From IMG/VR virus record IMGVR_UViG_3300032073_002483, positions 1 to 20,822 of that record: a DNA stretch of 20,822 bases; one strand, given 5' to 3'. Source of the stretch: a virus. The notes under the pieces were generated by a model that saw only the letters and a program-made list of their open reading frames with translations, was not told the origin of the DNA and made no database searches. Made by a program: the position numbers and the translations under genes. The number at the start of each line of letters is the position of its first letter. Position 1 is the stretch's first letter. Shown here piece after piece: positions 1 to 6,052 of this stretch.

Positions 1-767
1 ATCCACTGTACAAAATAATGAAAGGCACTTTTCATGTGTGGACAGGTATACCTAATCACGGCAAATCAACCTTTCTTGATCAATGTTTGATACAGATTGC
101 CAAGGTACACGGCTGGAAGTTTGTTATGTTCTCGCCAGAGCACTCAACTAAGATGCACATTAGGCGATTGCTTCAAATGGTGATAGGCAAACCCTTTGAC
201 AAAGGACTTACGGGAAGAATGTCAGAGGAAGAGGCTGTGGCAGGGATGGCTTGGATACACAAGCATTTTTATTTTATTGAGACGCGAGAGCATATCCCTA
301 GCATTGATAAAATCTTAGAGGTTACTCAGCAAACTATTCAGAAGTTTGGATGTAACGCTTTGGTGATTGACCCATACAATGAGGTTGATGCTAGCCGCAA
401 AGGGTCTTATAGAGAAGATGAACATATTCGCGATTTTATAAGCAAGTGCAAGAGATTTTGTAAAAACTACGATATCACGACCTTTGTGGTAGCTCATCCG
501 ACTAAGCTGCCGAAAGACAACGGCCAATATCAAGCACCTTCAGCCTATGACATAAGCGGCGCTGCTCATTGGCACAACCAAGCGGATGCTGTGGTAGTGG
601 TTCATAGAGATTTTGACGCTGGAACTATACAGGTGATCACTCGCAAGATAAGGGAGCAAGGATTATACGGTCAGATTGGGGAGGCTACTTTTTGGTTTAA
701 TCCTGATACCAAGATGTTCCAAGAACCAAAAATCGCCGCATGGGGCGGCTATAGGAGTGCTAATTGA
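1..767 (+). CDS. Replicative DNA helicase, DnaB/Twinkle/T7 gp4 type, 5'-partial
   Basis: This is the C-terminal RecA-like motor of a phage replicative helicase, an ATP-driven ring translocase that unwinds DNA at the fork. Numbered from the first ATG at 18, Walker A is GIPNHGKST at residues 10-18. Walker B is near ALVIDPYNEVD, a following sensor-like segment reads FVVAHPTKLP, and ITRKIREQG resembles the arginine-finger region of gp4/Twinkle helicases. The frame is open upstream of that ATG to the window edge (codons from base 3 read PLYKI). That stretch is the usual lead-in to Walker A, so the ATG at 18 is probably internal. The N-terminal half, including any TOPRIM primase domain, lies outside the window. 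The stop overlaps the next gene's TTG start. Helicase family is confident; presence of a primase half is inference. Confidence 0.88.
   Translation, partial: PLYKIMKGTFHVWTGIPNHGKSTFLDQCLIQIAKVHGWKFVMFSPEHSTKMHIRRLLQMVIGKPFDKGLTGRMSEEEAVAGMAWIHKHFYFIETREHIPSIDKILEVTQQTIQKFGCNALVIDPYNEVDASRKGSYREDEHIRDFISKCKRFCKNYDITTFVVAHPTKLPKDNGQYQAPSAYDISGAAHWHNQADAVVVVHRDFDAGTIQVITRKIREQGLYGQIGEATFWFNPDTKMFQEPKIAAWGGYRSAN
753..757 (+). promoter_or_regulatory. RBS deciding the TTG start at 764
   Basis: AGGAG lies 6 bases before TTG at 764-766, which overlaps the helicase stop TGA at 765-767. The first in-frame ATG is about 50 codons further on, so this site supports the rare TTG start. Confidence 0.6.
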
Positions 768-1099
768 ATCACTTAAATCATCAAGACCCATTAGATCAGA
801 AAATTGAAGGCTGGGAATCTGCTATCACAAATTTTGAAGTAGCGCAACTTGCGTATGCTCAGGTAGATGCTAGTTTCAAAGCGTGGGAGGCGGCTCTTAA
901 ATTGGCGCACATGAAAAACAAAGCGTCAGGCGTAATGGCTGAAAGTTTAGTAAAAGGTCATCCGGATTGGGAGGGCCGTTATTTAGAGGTTCAACAATTA
1001 AGCATTAAAGCAGAAACCTCAAAACGTATACTCTCAGTTGCTCAAGCAAAGTGGGAGACGGAGAGGTCTAAGCAAGTTAGTTTGAGGAATGTAAGATAA
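764..1099 (+). CDS. Hypothetical helical protein, 111 aa, TTG start
   Basis: I do not recognise this 111-residue protein. It is soluble, mainly helical and highly charged, with long runs compatible with coiled coil (residues about 20-55, rich in Ala, Gln, Lys and Trp, and again about 70-105). It has no cysteines, no signal peptide and no visible catalytic motif. It begins at TTG overlapping the helicase stop, with AGGAG 6 bases upstream, so it is probably translationally coupled to the helicase. Position suggests a small replication or recombination accessory protein, but that is inference from context only. Its stop TAA shares a base with the next ATG. Confidence 0.7.
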   Translation: MNHLNHQDPLDQKIEGWESAITNFEVAQLAYAQVDASFKAWEAALKLAHMKNKASGVMAESLVKGHPDWEGRYLEVQQLSIKAETSKRILSVAQAKWETERSKQVSLRNVR

Positions 1100-1266
1100 T
1101 GTGCTGGATAATCTTTGGGGTATCATGCGCCATTGTGCGCGACTACGGGCTGCTGGGCTACTTTATAGTTGCTGCCTTAATGCTGGCATGGGTTTATGTC
1201 TACATCGCTTACAGCTTAAAACAAGCGCCCCTCAGGGCGCATTCTGTTAGGCGGTTTCGCGAGTAA
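1099..1266 (+). CDS. Small putative membrane protein, 55 aa
   Basis: The start at 1099 overlaps the preceding stop as TAATG, with GAGGA at 1084-1088 ten bases upstream. The product has 55 residues: a short hydrophobic N-terminus (CWIIFGVSCAIV), then RDYG, then a convincing transmembrane helix at about residues 18-40, and a basic tail. I cannot assign a function. Short single-pass phage proteins of this kind include lysis and superinfection proteins, but nothing here identifies one. Its last codons run through the 1225-1240 hairpin and 20 bases into the end of the opposing cyclotransferase gene. A transcript terminated rightward at that hairpin would therefore lack the stop codon. Coding status is plausible but not certain. 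Confidence 0.5.
   Translation: MCWIIFGVSCAIVRDYGLLGYFIVAALMLAWVYVYIAYSLKQAPLRAHSVRRFRE
1218..1240 (-). terminator. Rho-independent terminator of the leftward cassette
   Basis: GCGCCC (1225-1230), loop CTCA, and GGGCGC (1235-1240) form a perfect 6-bp GC stem. Read leftward, the stem is followed at once by TTGTTTT (1224-1218), a standard U-tract. It sits 6 bases past the cyclotransferase stop. Rightward the tail is ATTCTGTT, a weaker U-tract, so it may also slow transcription converging from the helicase side. Confidence 0.78.
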
Positions 1267-1693
1267 AACTGTCTTGTACTGCATTTTTTAGATATTCAGG
1301 ATCAAAACCAAAGTCTTTGTATCCTTGTATTAATGAATCTAGATACCACGATGATGGTGGATATATAGTGTCTTGATCTACCATTCGATAAACCATAACT
1401 TGAGATCCTCCATTAAAATCCGGCAAATCTATAATTTCCTTGTCGTACAAGTTTGGAAATCCTTCATAGCGATCTAGCGCTTTCTCGCATATGTCAGTTA
1501 TCCGCCACAAGCCAATAGGCACTTCTGATCCTTTGCACGGCTCAATGTCAGCTACTCCGCGAAAAACAAGTCTATAATCTTTTAGGGCTATGCTATCCCT
1601 TGTGCATGACCATGGGCATCTGGCTAGCATTTGCTTCATGTGCAAGTTAGACCCATAGGCTCCGTAGTATACGTTTTGATATTTGGGTTCCAT
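1247..1693 (-). CDS. Gamma-glutamylcyclotransferase (AIG2/GGCT-like)
   Basis: Enzymes of this fold cleave gamma-glutamyl amides, releasing 5-oxoproline and the free amine or amino acid. The 148-residue product has the signature YGSNL at residues 13-17, the glycine-rich loop that binds the gamma-glutamyl group. The acidic catalytic residue is probably E77 in LDRYEGFP. Length is normal for the family. The frame is open upstream to 1744, but that longer start would overlap the amidoligase by 38 bases. The start at 1693 has AGAGGA 7 bases upstream and lies just past the amidoligase stop, so I prefer it. It is the second gene of a leftward pair with the amidoligase. Fold assignment is strong; the actual substrate is unknown. 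Confidence 0.87.
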   Translation of the reverse strand: MEPKYQNVYYGAYGSNLHMKQMLARCPWSCTRDSIALKDYRLVFRGVADIEPCKGSEVPIGLWRITDICEKALDRYEGFPNLYDKEIIDLPDFNGGSQVMVYRMVDQDTIYPPSSWYLDSLIQGYKDFGFDPEYLKNAVQDSFTRETA

Positions 1694-1700
1694 GTCAGTT

Positions 1701-1706
1701 TCCTCT
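1701..1706 (-). promoter_or_regulatory. RBS choosing the 1693 start of the cyclotransferase
   Basis: On the minus strand AGAGGA lies 7 bases before the ATG at 1693-1691 and directly after the amidoligase stop (1709-1707). It favours the 148-residue form over an alternative beginning at 1744. Confidence 0.7.
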
Positions 1707-2702
1707 TTAGTTAAGCTCTGCAGCTCGTCGCTGCAACCAATCAACAGTCTCTGGCTCTAAGCCAGCTTCTAATGAATCTTCTTCGTGTAACTGTCGGACA
1801 TTGTTCATTGGGGCAAAGCCGCCAAAGTCTTGCACTTGAGGTATCCAGTCTTCTCTCAGTCCGACATTCTTCATGCTAGACCCTTGTTGGTACAAGCGTT
1901 CAATTTGATAGTTGTTCAGCATAAAGGAGTTCCCATTTTGCTCGAATGCCCAAGCCATGTATCTCCTGCTCCAAGTCACACTGCCTCCGACCTCCTCGTA
2001 TGCGGTTCGCAGTTGGTTGTACCATCGTTGTTTGGTTCTGATACGTCGAACTGTTCGGGTAATTCCTGTCAGCGCTATGGATCTTTCAACAAATTGCTGC
2101 AAAAAGGTTAGCCAGTTTAATATTTTGATGTACTCAGTGGTTCCGCTATGCTGTCTGAACTCTATGCTTCCGCGGCTTGCTATGTTGGTAAGGTTAACTT
2201 TGTGGTATCTGCCCATGGCAGACGCTAGCGTGTCTTTGGTATTGAAATCTCTTTGCTTCACAGTTTCAGTCTGATTACTGTTTAAGGTTCCGCACCACCT
2301 TGGGTTCCCTCTTCGGCTTCGTGGCATCAATCGGTCAATTTGACTTTCGTAGTCAGCGTATCGCTTAAACACTGTCTGTATTTCGGCTGGGGCCATGTCA
2401 CGGCTATCTAGGTGAATGTGTAGGCCACACTGTCGGTTAACTGTGGCTCCTGCTTGGTCTAAAGCTTGGCAAACTAGCTCTAACTCTCTAAGACCTTGCT
2501 CTCCGGTTAAGATAGGGCTCACCACTTCACCGGCATTGTTGTAGCCAAGACTAGCGTCAGTAACTATCTTCCAGTGGGTTCGTGTGTTGTGGTTGTAATG
2601 CTCTACTTCGCAAGGAACGCCAAGCTCGCGTATGCACTGAGCTACCAGTCTGCGGCTTCCTATAAACTCAATCTCAATCCCAAATGCTCTGTTGTTAACC
2701 AT
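1707..2702 (-). CDS. Putative amidoligase (carboxylate-amine ligase, glutamine synthetase-like fold)
   Basis: The 331-residue protein matches the phage and bacterial 'putative amidoligase' family, predicted from fold comparison to use ATP to join a carboxylate to an amine. It has FGIEIEF at residues 7-13 (first acidic metal/ATP strand), GEVVSPIL around 58-65, CGLHIHLD at 92-99 with the H-x-H pair H95/H97, and SIEFRQHSGT at 179-188 carrying the conserved Glu, Arg and His. The C-terminal 130 residues are helical, with many Arg and Trp. An in-frame TAA lies directly before the ATG, so no longer start is possible; GGG about 10 bases upstream may serve as RBS. It is first in the leftward transcript and 13 bases from the cyclotransferase. 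The substrate is unknown: peptide, amino acid, cell wall and protein tag are all possible. Confidence 0.87.
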   Translation of the reverse strand: MVNNRAFGIEIEFIGSRRLVAQCIRELGVPCEVEHYNHNTRTHWKIVTDASLGYNNAGEVVSPILTGEQGLRELELVCQALDQAGATVNRQCGLHIHLDSRDMAPAEIQTVFKRYADYESQIDRLMPRSRRGNPRWCGTLNSNQTETVKQRDFNTKDTLASAMGRYHKVNLTNIASRGSIEFRQHSGTTEYIKILNWLTFLQQFVERSIALTGITRTVRRIRTKQRWYNQLRTAYEEVGGSVTWSRRYMAWAFEQNGNSFMLNNYQIERLYQQGSSMKNVGLREDWIPQVQDFGGFAPMNNVRQLHEEDSLEAGLEPETVDWLQRRAAELN

Positions 2703-2735
2703 TTATCATGCACCCTTTATTAACTTACAAAATAA

Positions 2736-2764
2736 AGAATACCCTAGCTTGTATACTATGTCAA
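2736..2764 (-). promoter_or_regulatory. Leftward sigma-70-type promoter for amidoligase-cyclotransferase
   Basis: On the minus strand the -35 is a perfect TTGACA (2764-2759), the spacer is exactly 17 bases, and the -10 is TATTCT (2741-2736). It lies 34 bases upstream of the amidoligase start. It is the best promoter-like sequence I saw and would be recognised by an unmodified host polymerase. Confidence 0.72.
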
Positions 2765-2783
2765 ACATTATTTTGGTTTTTTT

Positions 2784-2812
2784 TTGCACTTTTTGGGCTG
2801 TTGAGGGATAAT
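2784..2812 (+). promoter_or_regulatory. Rightward sigma-70-type promoter for the modification/head operon
   Basis: TTGCAC (2784-2789), a 17-base spacer and GATAAT (2807-2812) form a good host-type promoter, 22 bases before the first ParB start. A T-rich run (2771-2785) lies just upstream and separates it from the divergent leftward promoter. It probably drives the overlapping genes from 2835 onward, possibly through to the capsid genes, since no convincing terminator intervenes. Confidence 0.65.
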
Positions 2813-2822
2813 AAGGTGAAAC

Positions 2823-2830
2823 GGAGGTGA
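2823..2830 (+). promoter_or_regulatory. Near-perfect Shine-Dalgarno before the first ParB gene
   Basis: GGAGGTGA pairs along its full length with the 16S rRNA tail and sits well placed before ATG 2835. It is the strongest RBS in the window and marks the first gene of the rightward transcript. Confidence 0.72.
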
Positions 2831-2834
2831 TTAA

Positions 2835-3416
2835 ATGTCAGATTGGGCCGCAGACAGCGTCATTAGAAAAAAAGTTGACGAGCTTATACCTTATGAAAGA
2901 AATCCTCGGATACACCCTCAAGCTCAAATAGATCAGCTAGCTCAAAGTATCAGGGAGTGGGGTTGGACAATGCCGATACTCATTGACGAGGGCGGTAACG
3001 TAATTGCGGGTCATGGTAGATTATTCGCAGCCAAGCAGATGAATATTGATGAAGTTCCTTGCGTTACAGCGACGGGATGGAGTCAAGAAAAGAAAAAAGC
3101 GTACGTCATAGCGGACAACAAGCTGTCAGAAAGCGGACGCTGGGATGATGCTTTATATTTCTCTGAGTTGCGCAGCTTGTCAGATACAGGGTTTGATTTG
3201 ACTTTGGTAGGAATGGAAGAAGGGTTTGCTTTCGATGATTTTGAGCCAAACCTCGAGCCTACCGCGAATTTTAGAGATGTATCAAGCAACGATCTTGATA
3301 GGGCATCAAGCAGAATGGCTGATCAAATATCAGGGCTGCAGTCAAATGAGCGCAAGCTAGAAACAGAGGTTATGTGTCCATATTGCGCTGAAACTTTTAC
3401 GTTTACAGGAAACTGA
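2835..3416 (+). CDS. ParB/sulfiredoxin-fold (ParBc) protein with C-terminal CPYC
   Basis: The N-terminal half is a ParB-like domain: VDELIPYERNPRIHP at about residues 14-28, then a helix, then VIAGHGRLFAAKQM with GHGR at 59-62. GHGR is the nucleotide-binding/catalytic loop of the family, which includes CTPase clamps and phage nucleases. The linker is acidic. The C-terminus ends with CPYC at 181-184, half of a zinc-ribbon knuckle; no second CxxC is present, so metal binding would need dimerisation. In phages this ParB type often sits next to DNA methyltransferases, as here. The stop TGATG overlaps the next ATG. Domain call is strong. The role, whether nuclease, DNA-binding guide for methylation or packaging-site marker, is inference. 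Confidence 0.85.
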   Translation: MSDWAADSVIRKKVDELIPYERNPRIHPQAQIDQLAQSIREWGWTMPILIDEGGNVIAGHGRLFAAKQMNIDEVPCVTATGWSQEKKKAYVIADNKLSESGRWDDALYFSELRSLSDTGFDLTLVGMEEGFAFDDFEPNLEPTANFRDVSSNDLDRASSRMADQISGLQSNERKLETEVMCPYCAETFTFTGN

Positions 3417-3682
3417 TGAACAAAAATGAAGCCGTCCGCTGTTTAGAAGCAATGCGCTGGCATTTCGCCAAGAGTATGCCAACAATACCTCATGCGTATG
3501 CCCGTAGGCGTGAGTGGAGCGGAGACAATTTTGATGATGTTGTTGAGTTCATTAGGAGTGCTGGGGTCGCGGAAGCCTTCTACAGCAAGTCATATATTTA
3601 TTTTTATCATGGCGAATATAAGTATTGGACAATGGGATCCCCAGTTCATGAAACAATTTTGATAAACAGGGCTAATTCGTAA
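3416..3682 (+). CDS. Conserved-looking small protein of unknown function, 88 aa
   Basis: This 88-residue protein is coupled to the ParB gene (TGATG overlap, AGGA 5 bases upstream). It has a distinctive pattern rich in aromatic residues and proline: MRWHFAKSMPTIPHAY near the N-terminus, several Arg and Trp, then SKSYIYFYHGEYKYWTMG and ending ETILINRANS. The repeated alternation of aromatic and charged residues suggests a compact beta/alpha nucleic-acid- or nucleotide-binding fold. I recall similar W-H-F-A-K-(S/T)-M-P...P-H proteins as unnamed phage genes, but I cannot name the family. Its place between ParB and two methyltransferases, with overlapping ends, implies it works with them; that is inference. 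Confidence 0.72.
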   Translation: MNKNEAVRCLEAMRWHFAKSMPTIPHAYARRREWSGDNFDDVVEFIRSAGVAEAFYSKSYIYFYHGEYKYWTMGSPVHETILINRANS

Positions 3683-4311
3683 TGATTACAAGTATAGGCA
3701 AGCATAGAGTGCAAATGTCTGATGTCATGGAAGGCATAGATGATTTAATGCAAGGTGAGCAAGCTGACTTTCTTTACAGTGACCCTCCTTGGGGTCAAGG
3801 GAACCTTAGATACTGGCAGACAATAAACAAAAGGCATACAGGCAGGGATAAGTCAGATATTGATTATGCTGAATTTTTGCCGTTTTATTTCAATATGGCC
3901 TATCAGTATGTCAAAGATATTTGCGTCATTGAGTACGGTCAGAAATGGAGAGATGACGTAATAAAGGTTGCTTTTGATGCGGGTTTTAAGCACTCAGGAG
4001 TATGCATTTCAATGTACCAAGCTGGAAAACTTTTGCCTCTTGATGTACACGTTTTCAGCAAGTCTGGGTCAGCAGTAATGACCGATGACTTTAGGAGAGG
4101 TTGCTTGGAGTTTAAAGGTTTGAATTTAGTAAGGTTTGTCTTTAATCAAATGCTTCCTGAAAACTCCAAAATTGTTTTAGATCCTATGTGCGGGATGGGG
4201 TACACAGCGCAAGCCACTGTAGATAAGGGATTGGCTTTTCGCGGAAACGAGCTTAATGAGAAACGCTTAGATAAAACTATAGCTAGACTTAAAAAGGATA
4301 TTGAGTGGTGA
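3682..4311 (+). CDS. DNA methyltransferase, amino-MTase with DPPW motif
   Basis: The protein (209 aa) is a small SAM-dependent methyltransferase of the type that methylates exocyclic amino groups (N6-adenine or N4-cytosine). Catalytic motif IV is DPPW at residues 34-37, within FLYSDPPWG. The SAM-binding motif I comes later: LDPMCGMG at 166-173, followed by an acidic GNELN at 188-192. This permuted order (IV before I) is that of beta-type and MT-A70-like enzymes. There is no separate target-recognition domain, so specificity probably comes from a partner, perhaps the next gene product or the ParB protein. It begins in a TAATG overlap with the 88-residue gene and ends overlapping the next start. 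The enzyme class is clear; base and sequence target are unknown. Confidence 0.83.
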   Translation: MITSIGKHRVQMSDVMEGIDDLMQGEQADFLYSDPPWGQGNLRYWQTINKRHTGRDKSDIDYAEFLPFYFNMAYQYVKDICVIEYGQKWRDDVIKVAFDAGFKHSGVCISMYQAGKLLPLDVHVFSKSGSAVMTDDFRRGCLEFKGLNLVRFVFNQMLPENSKIVLDPMCGMGYTAQATVDKGLAFRGNELNEKRLDKTIARLKKDIEW

Positions 4312-4892
4312 TATATCACACCGCTTTAAAAAACAGGTCTGCTAATTATGGTGGCATAAAAGAGACTGTCAGATCAGATCATCCTAGAGGGGTTATGTTA
4401 AAGCATGATTTTATATCTAACGGGCTAGCTCCTGAGTTTGATGAATGCAATGTGCTATACGCAGAGCCTCCTTATGCCCATAGCGGCCTAAAAATATTTG
4501 ATGCTAGAGCCGGCGTTAATAATAGATCGTACAGTGATTTAATTAAGGCTATGGGCAGTATAATTGAATGCGGATCAATCCCAGTTTATCTGGTTCTAAG
4601 CAGGGCAACTTTAAATAAACTTCCTAAGCCTGATGTAATTTATGAAACTAGATTAAACGGAGACCTTGTATGCTTGGGTGTCTGGAATGATAAAAACCCT
4701 ACCCTGCTATCATCAGTAGAACTAATCTGCAAAACACTTGGGTCTAGGTATAAATGCCTAGGTGATTTTGCTTGCGGATATGGCGCTTCAGTAAAAAACT
4801 TTATTCAAGGCGGGGGTTATAGATTTGTAGCATCAGATTATGACGGGAAGTGCATAACTGTAATGTCGGCGCAGCTAAAGGGCGTTCAGTGA
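4305..4892 (+). CDS. Divergent methyltransferase-fold protein with EPPY motif (possible non-catalytic partner)
   Basis: The 195-residue protein has the same layout as its upstream neighbour: a motif IV equivalent, LYAEPPYAHSG, with EPPY at residues 54-57, and a motif I equivalent, GDFACGYGAS, at 153-162, followed by ASDYD. The key first residue of (D/N/S)PP(Y/W) is Glu instead. In the eukaryotic METTL3-METTL14 pair the active subunit has DPPW and the inactive scaffold has EPPL, so this may be a degenerate partner. Motif I is intact, so SAM binding may be kept. It begins at GTG 4305 or 4308, the latter overlapping the previous stop as GTGA, with AAGGA at 4294-4298. It may instead be an active enzyme of unusual type. 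Confidence 0.68.
   Translation: MVIYHTALKNRSANYGGIKETVRSDHPRGVMLKHDFISNGLAPEFDECNVLYAEPPYAHSGLKIFDARAGVNNRSYSDLIKAMGSIIECGSIPVYLVLSRATLNKLPKPDVIYETRLNGDLVCLGVWNDKNPTLLSSVELICKTLGSRYKCLGDFACGYGASVKNFIQGGGYRFVASDYDGKCITVMSAQLKGVQ
4877..4882 (+). promoter_or_regulatory. RBS supporting the GTG start at 4889
   Basis: AAAGGG lies 6 bases before GTG 4889, which overlaps the preceding stop as GTGA (4889-4892). The open frame continues up to another GTG at 4850, but that start would overlap the neighbour by 43 bases and has no comparable site. Confidence 0.55.
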
Positions 4893-6052
4893 AAATATTC
4901 TTAAAGCAAAACGTATGGGATGCCGCTTTAGAGCGTATCAATAGGATTTTTGATGATTTTGATAATGTGGTAATTAGCAGCAGCGGGGGCAAAGATAGCA
5001 CTGTCACTATGCAATTAGCCCTCAAGGTAGCGGAGGAGAGAGGCAAGCTACCCTTAAAAATGATGTTTTTGGACCAAGAAGCTGAATATCGTATGACGAT
5101 TGAGTATATGCGCAAGGCCATGACAGACCCTAGAGTTGAGCCTATCTGGATTCAGTGTCCGATACGCCTGTTTAACGCAACATCAATGGACGAGCCTTGG
5201 TTGCAGTGTTGGGAAGAGGGGGGTGATTGGATGCGCCCGAAAGAGGATATAAGCATCAAAGAAAATGTGTTTGGCACTGATAGGTTCCATGATATTTTCC
5301 CGAAAATTTTAGACCATTACTTCCCTAATGAGTCAGCTTGTTATTTGGCTGGAGTGCGAGCAGAAGAAAGCCCTACAAGGCTGGCGGGCTTGACTACTTT
5401 TCAAACATATAAAGAGATTACGTGGGGCAAACGCCTCAATGTGAAAAAGAACCATTATACTTTTTATCCAATATGGGATTGGAAATTAGGTGATGTGTGG
5501 AAAGCAATACATCATAACCAATGGGACTATTGCCAGATATATGATGAGCTTTATAGATACGGCATTGCGCCTCACAAAATGAGGGTGTCAAATTTGCACC
5601 ATGAGACGGCTGTGCATAGTCTTTTTTTCTTGCATGAAATAGAAGGCGACACTTGGGACGCTTTAACCAAAAGACTTGGAGGCATCAATCAAGCAAAACA
5701 TATGGAAAAACATGAGATGTTCGCGGTGCAAGAGTTGCCGTATATGTTTGATAGCTGGAAAGAATACAGAGATTATTTGACTGAGAACCTCATTACGATA
5801 CCCGAGAATAGAGCTAAATTTGTCAAGAAATGGGAAAAGATGGATGATTTGTATAGCCTAATGAACAAGCCTCAAGATTTGATTAAGAAACAAATAGGGT
5901 CTCTATTGGTTAATGATTGGGAGTTCGTAAAATTAGATGGGTTTTTAAATAGCCCAGCCATGATTACTTATCGGGACTGGCGCAAAGGCAAGTTAGGAGC
6001 AAGGGCTAGAGCAGACTCTCATATGATTTACATTCAGGAGCAGTATAGATGA
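4889..6052 (+). CDS. PP-loop ATPase, PAPS reductase-like (IbrA-like)
   Basis: This protein of 387 aa belongs to the adenine-nucleotide alpha-hydrolase/PAPS reductase superfamily. Its PP-loop SGGKDST is at residues 32-38, FLDQEAEY (60-67) and GVRAEES (155-161) are typical downstream motifs, and YPIWDW (193-198) lies before a long helical C-terminal region. Length and architecture resemble IbrA, known from E. coli with its ParB-like partner IbrB, which follows here. The family also includes DndC of phosphorothioation systems. However, I see neither the C-terminal ECGLH-type cysteine motif of true reductases nor a CxxC cluster like that expected for a 4Fe-4S centre. The likely chemistry is ATP pyrophosphate cleavage or adenylation of an unknown substrate, not sulfate reduction. 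GTG 4889 is preferred over 4850. Confidence 0.8.
   Translation: MKIFLKQNVWDAALERINRIFDDFDNVVISSSGGKDSTVTMQLALKVAEERGKLPLKMMFLDQEAEYRMTIEYMRKAMTDPRVEPIWIQCPIRLFNATSMDEPWLQCWEEGGDWMRPKEDISIKENVFGTDRFHDIFPKILDHYFPNESACYLAGVRAEESPTRLAGLTTFQTYKEITWGKRLNVKKNHYTFYPIWDWKLGDVWKAIHHNQWDYCQIYDELYRYGIAPHKMRVSNLHHETAVHSLFFLHEIEGDTWDALTKRLGGINQAKHMEKHEMFAVQELPYMFDSWKEYRDYLTENLITIPENRAKFVKKWEKMDDLYSLMNKPQDLIKKQIGSLLVNDWEFVKLDGFLNSPAMITYRDWRKGKLGARARADSHMIYIQEQYR

Noticed and set aside
1830-2274. Plus-strand open frames opposite the amidoligase.
   Set aside because: The minus-strand amidoligase has clear family motifs, a promoter and a terminator. The plus frames have no RBS or recognisable domains.
2771-2800. 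T-rich run considered as a terminator U-tract.
   Set aside because: No GC-rich stem precedes it on either strand; it fits better as the AT-rich spacer between divergent promoters.
4850-4888. Upstream GTG start for the PP-loop protein.
   Set aside because: It would overlap the preceding gene by 43 bases without an RBS, whereas GTG 4889 has AAAGGG 6 bases upstream and a normal GTGA overlap.
4889-6052. Reading this gene as a sulfate-assimilation auxiliary metabolic gene (cysH).
   Set aside because: No catalytic cysteine motif of PAPS reductase is visible, and the partner and position match IbrA/IbrB-type pairs, not sulfur metabolism.
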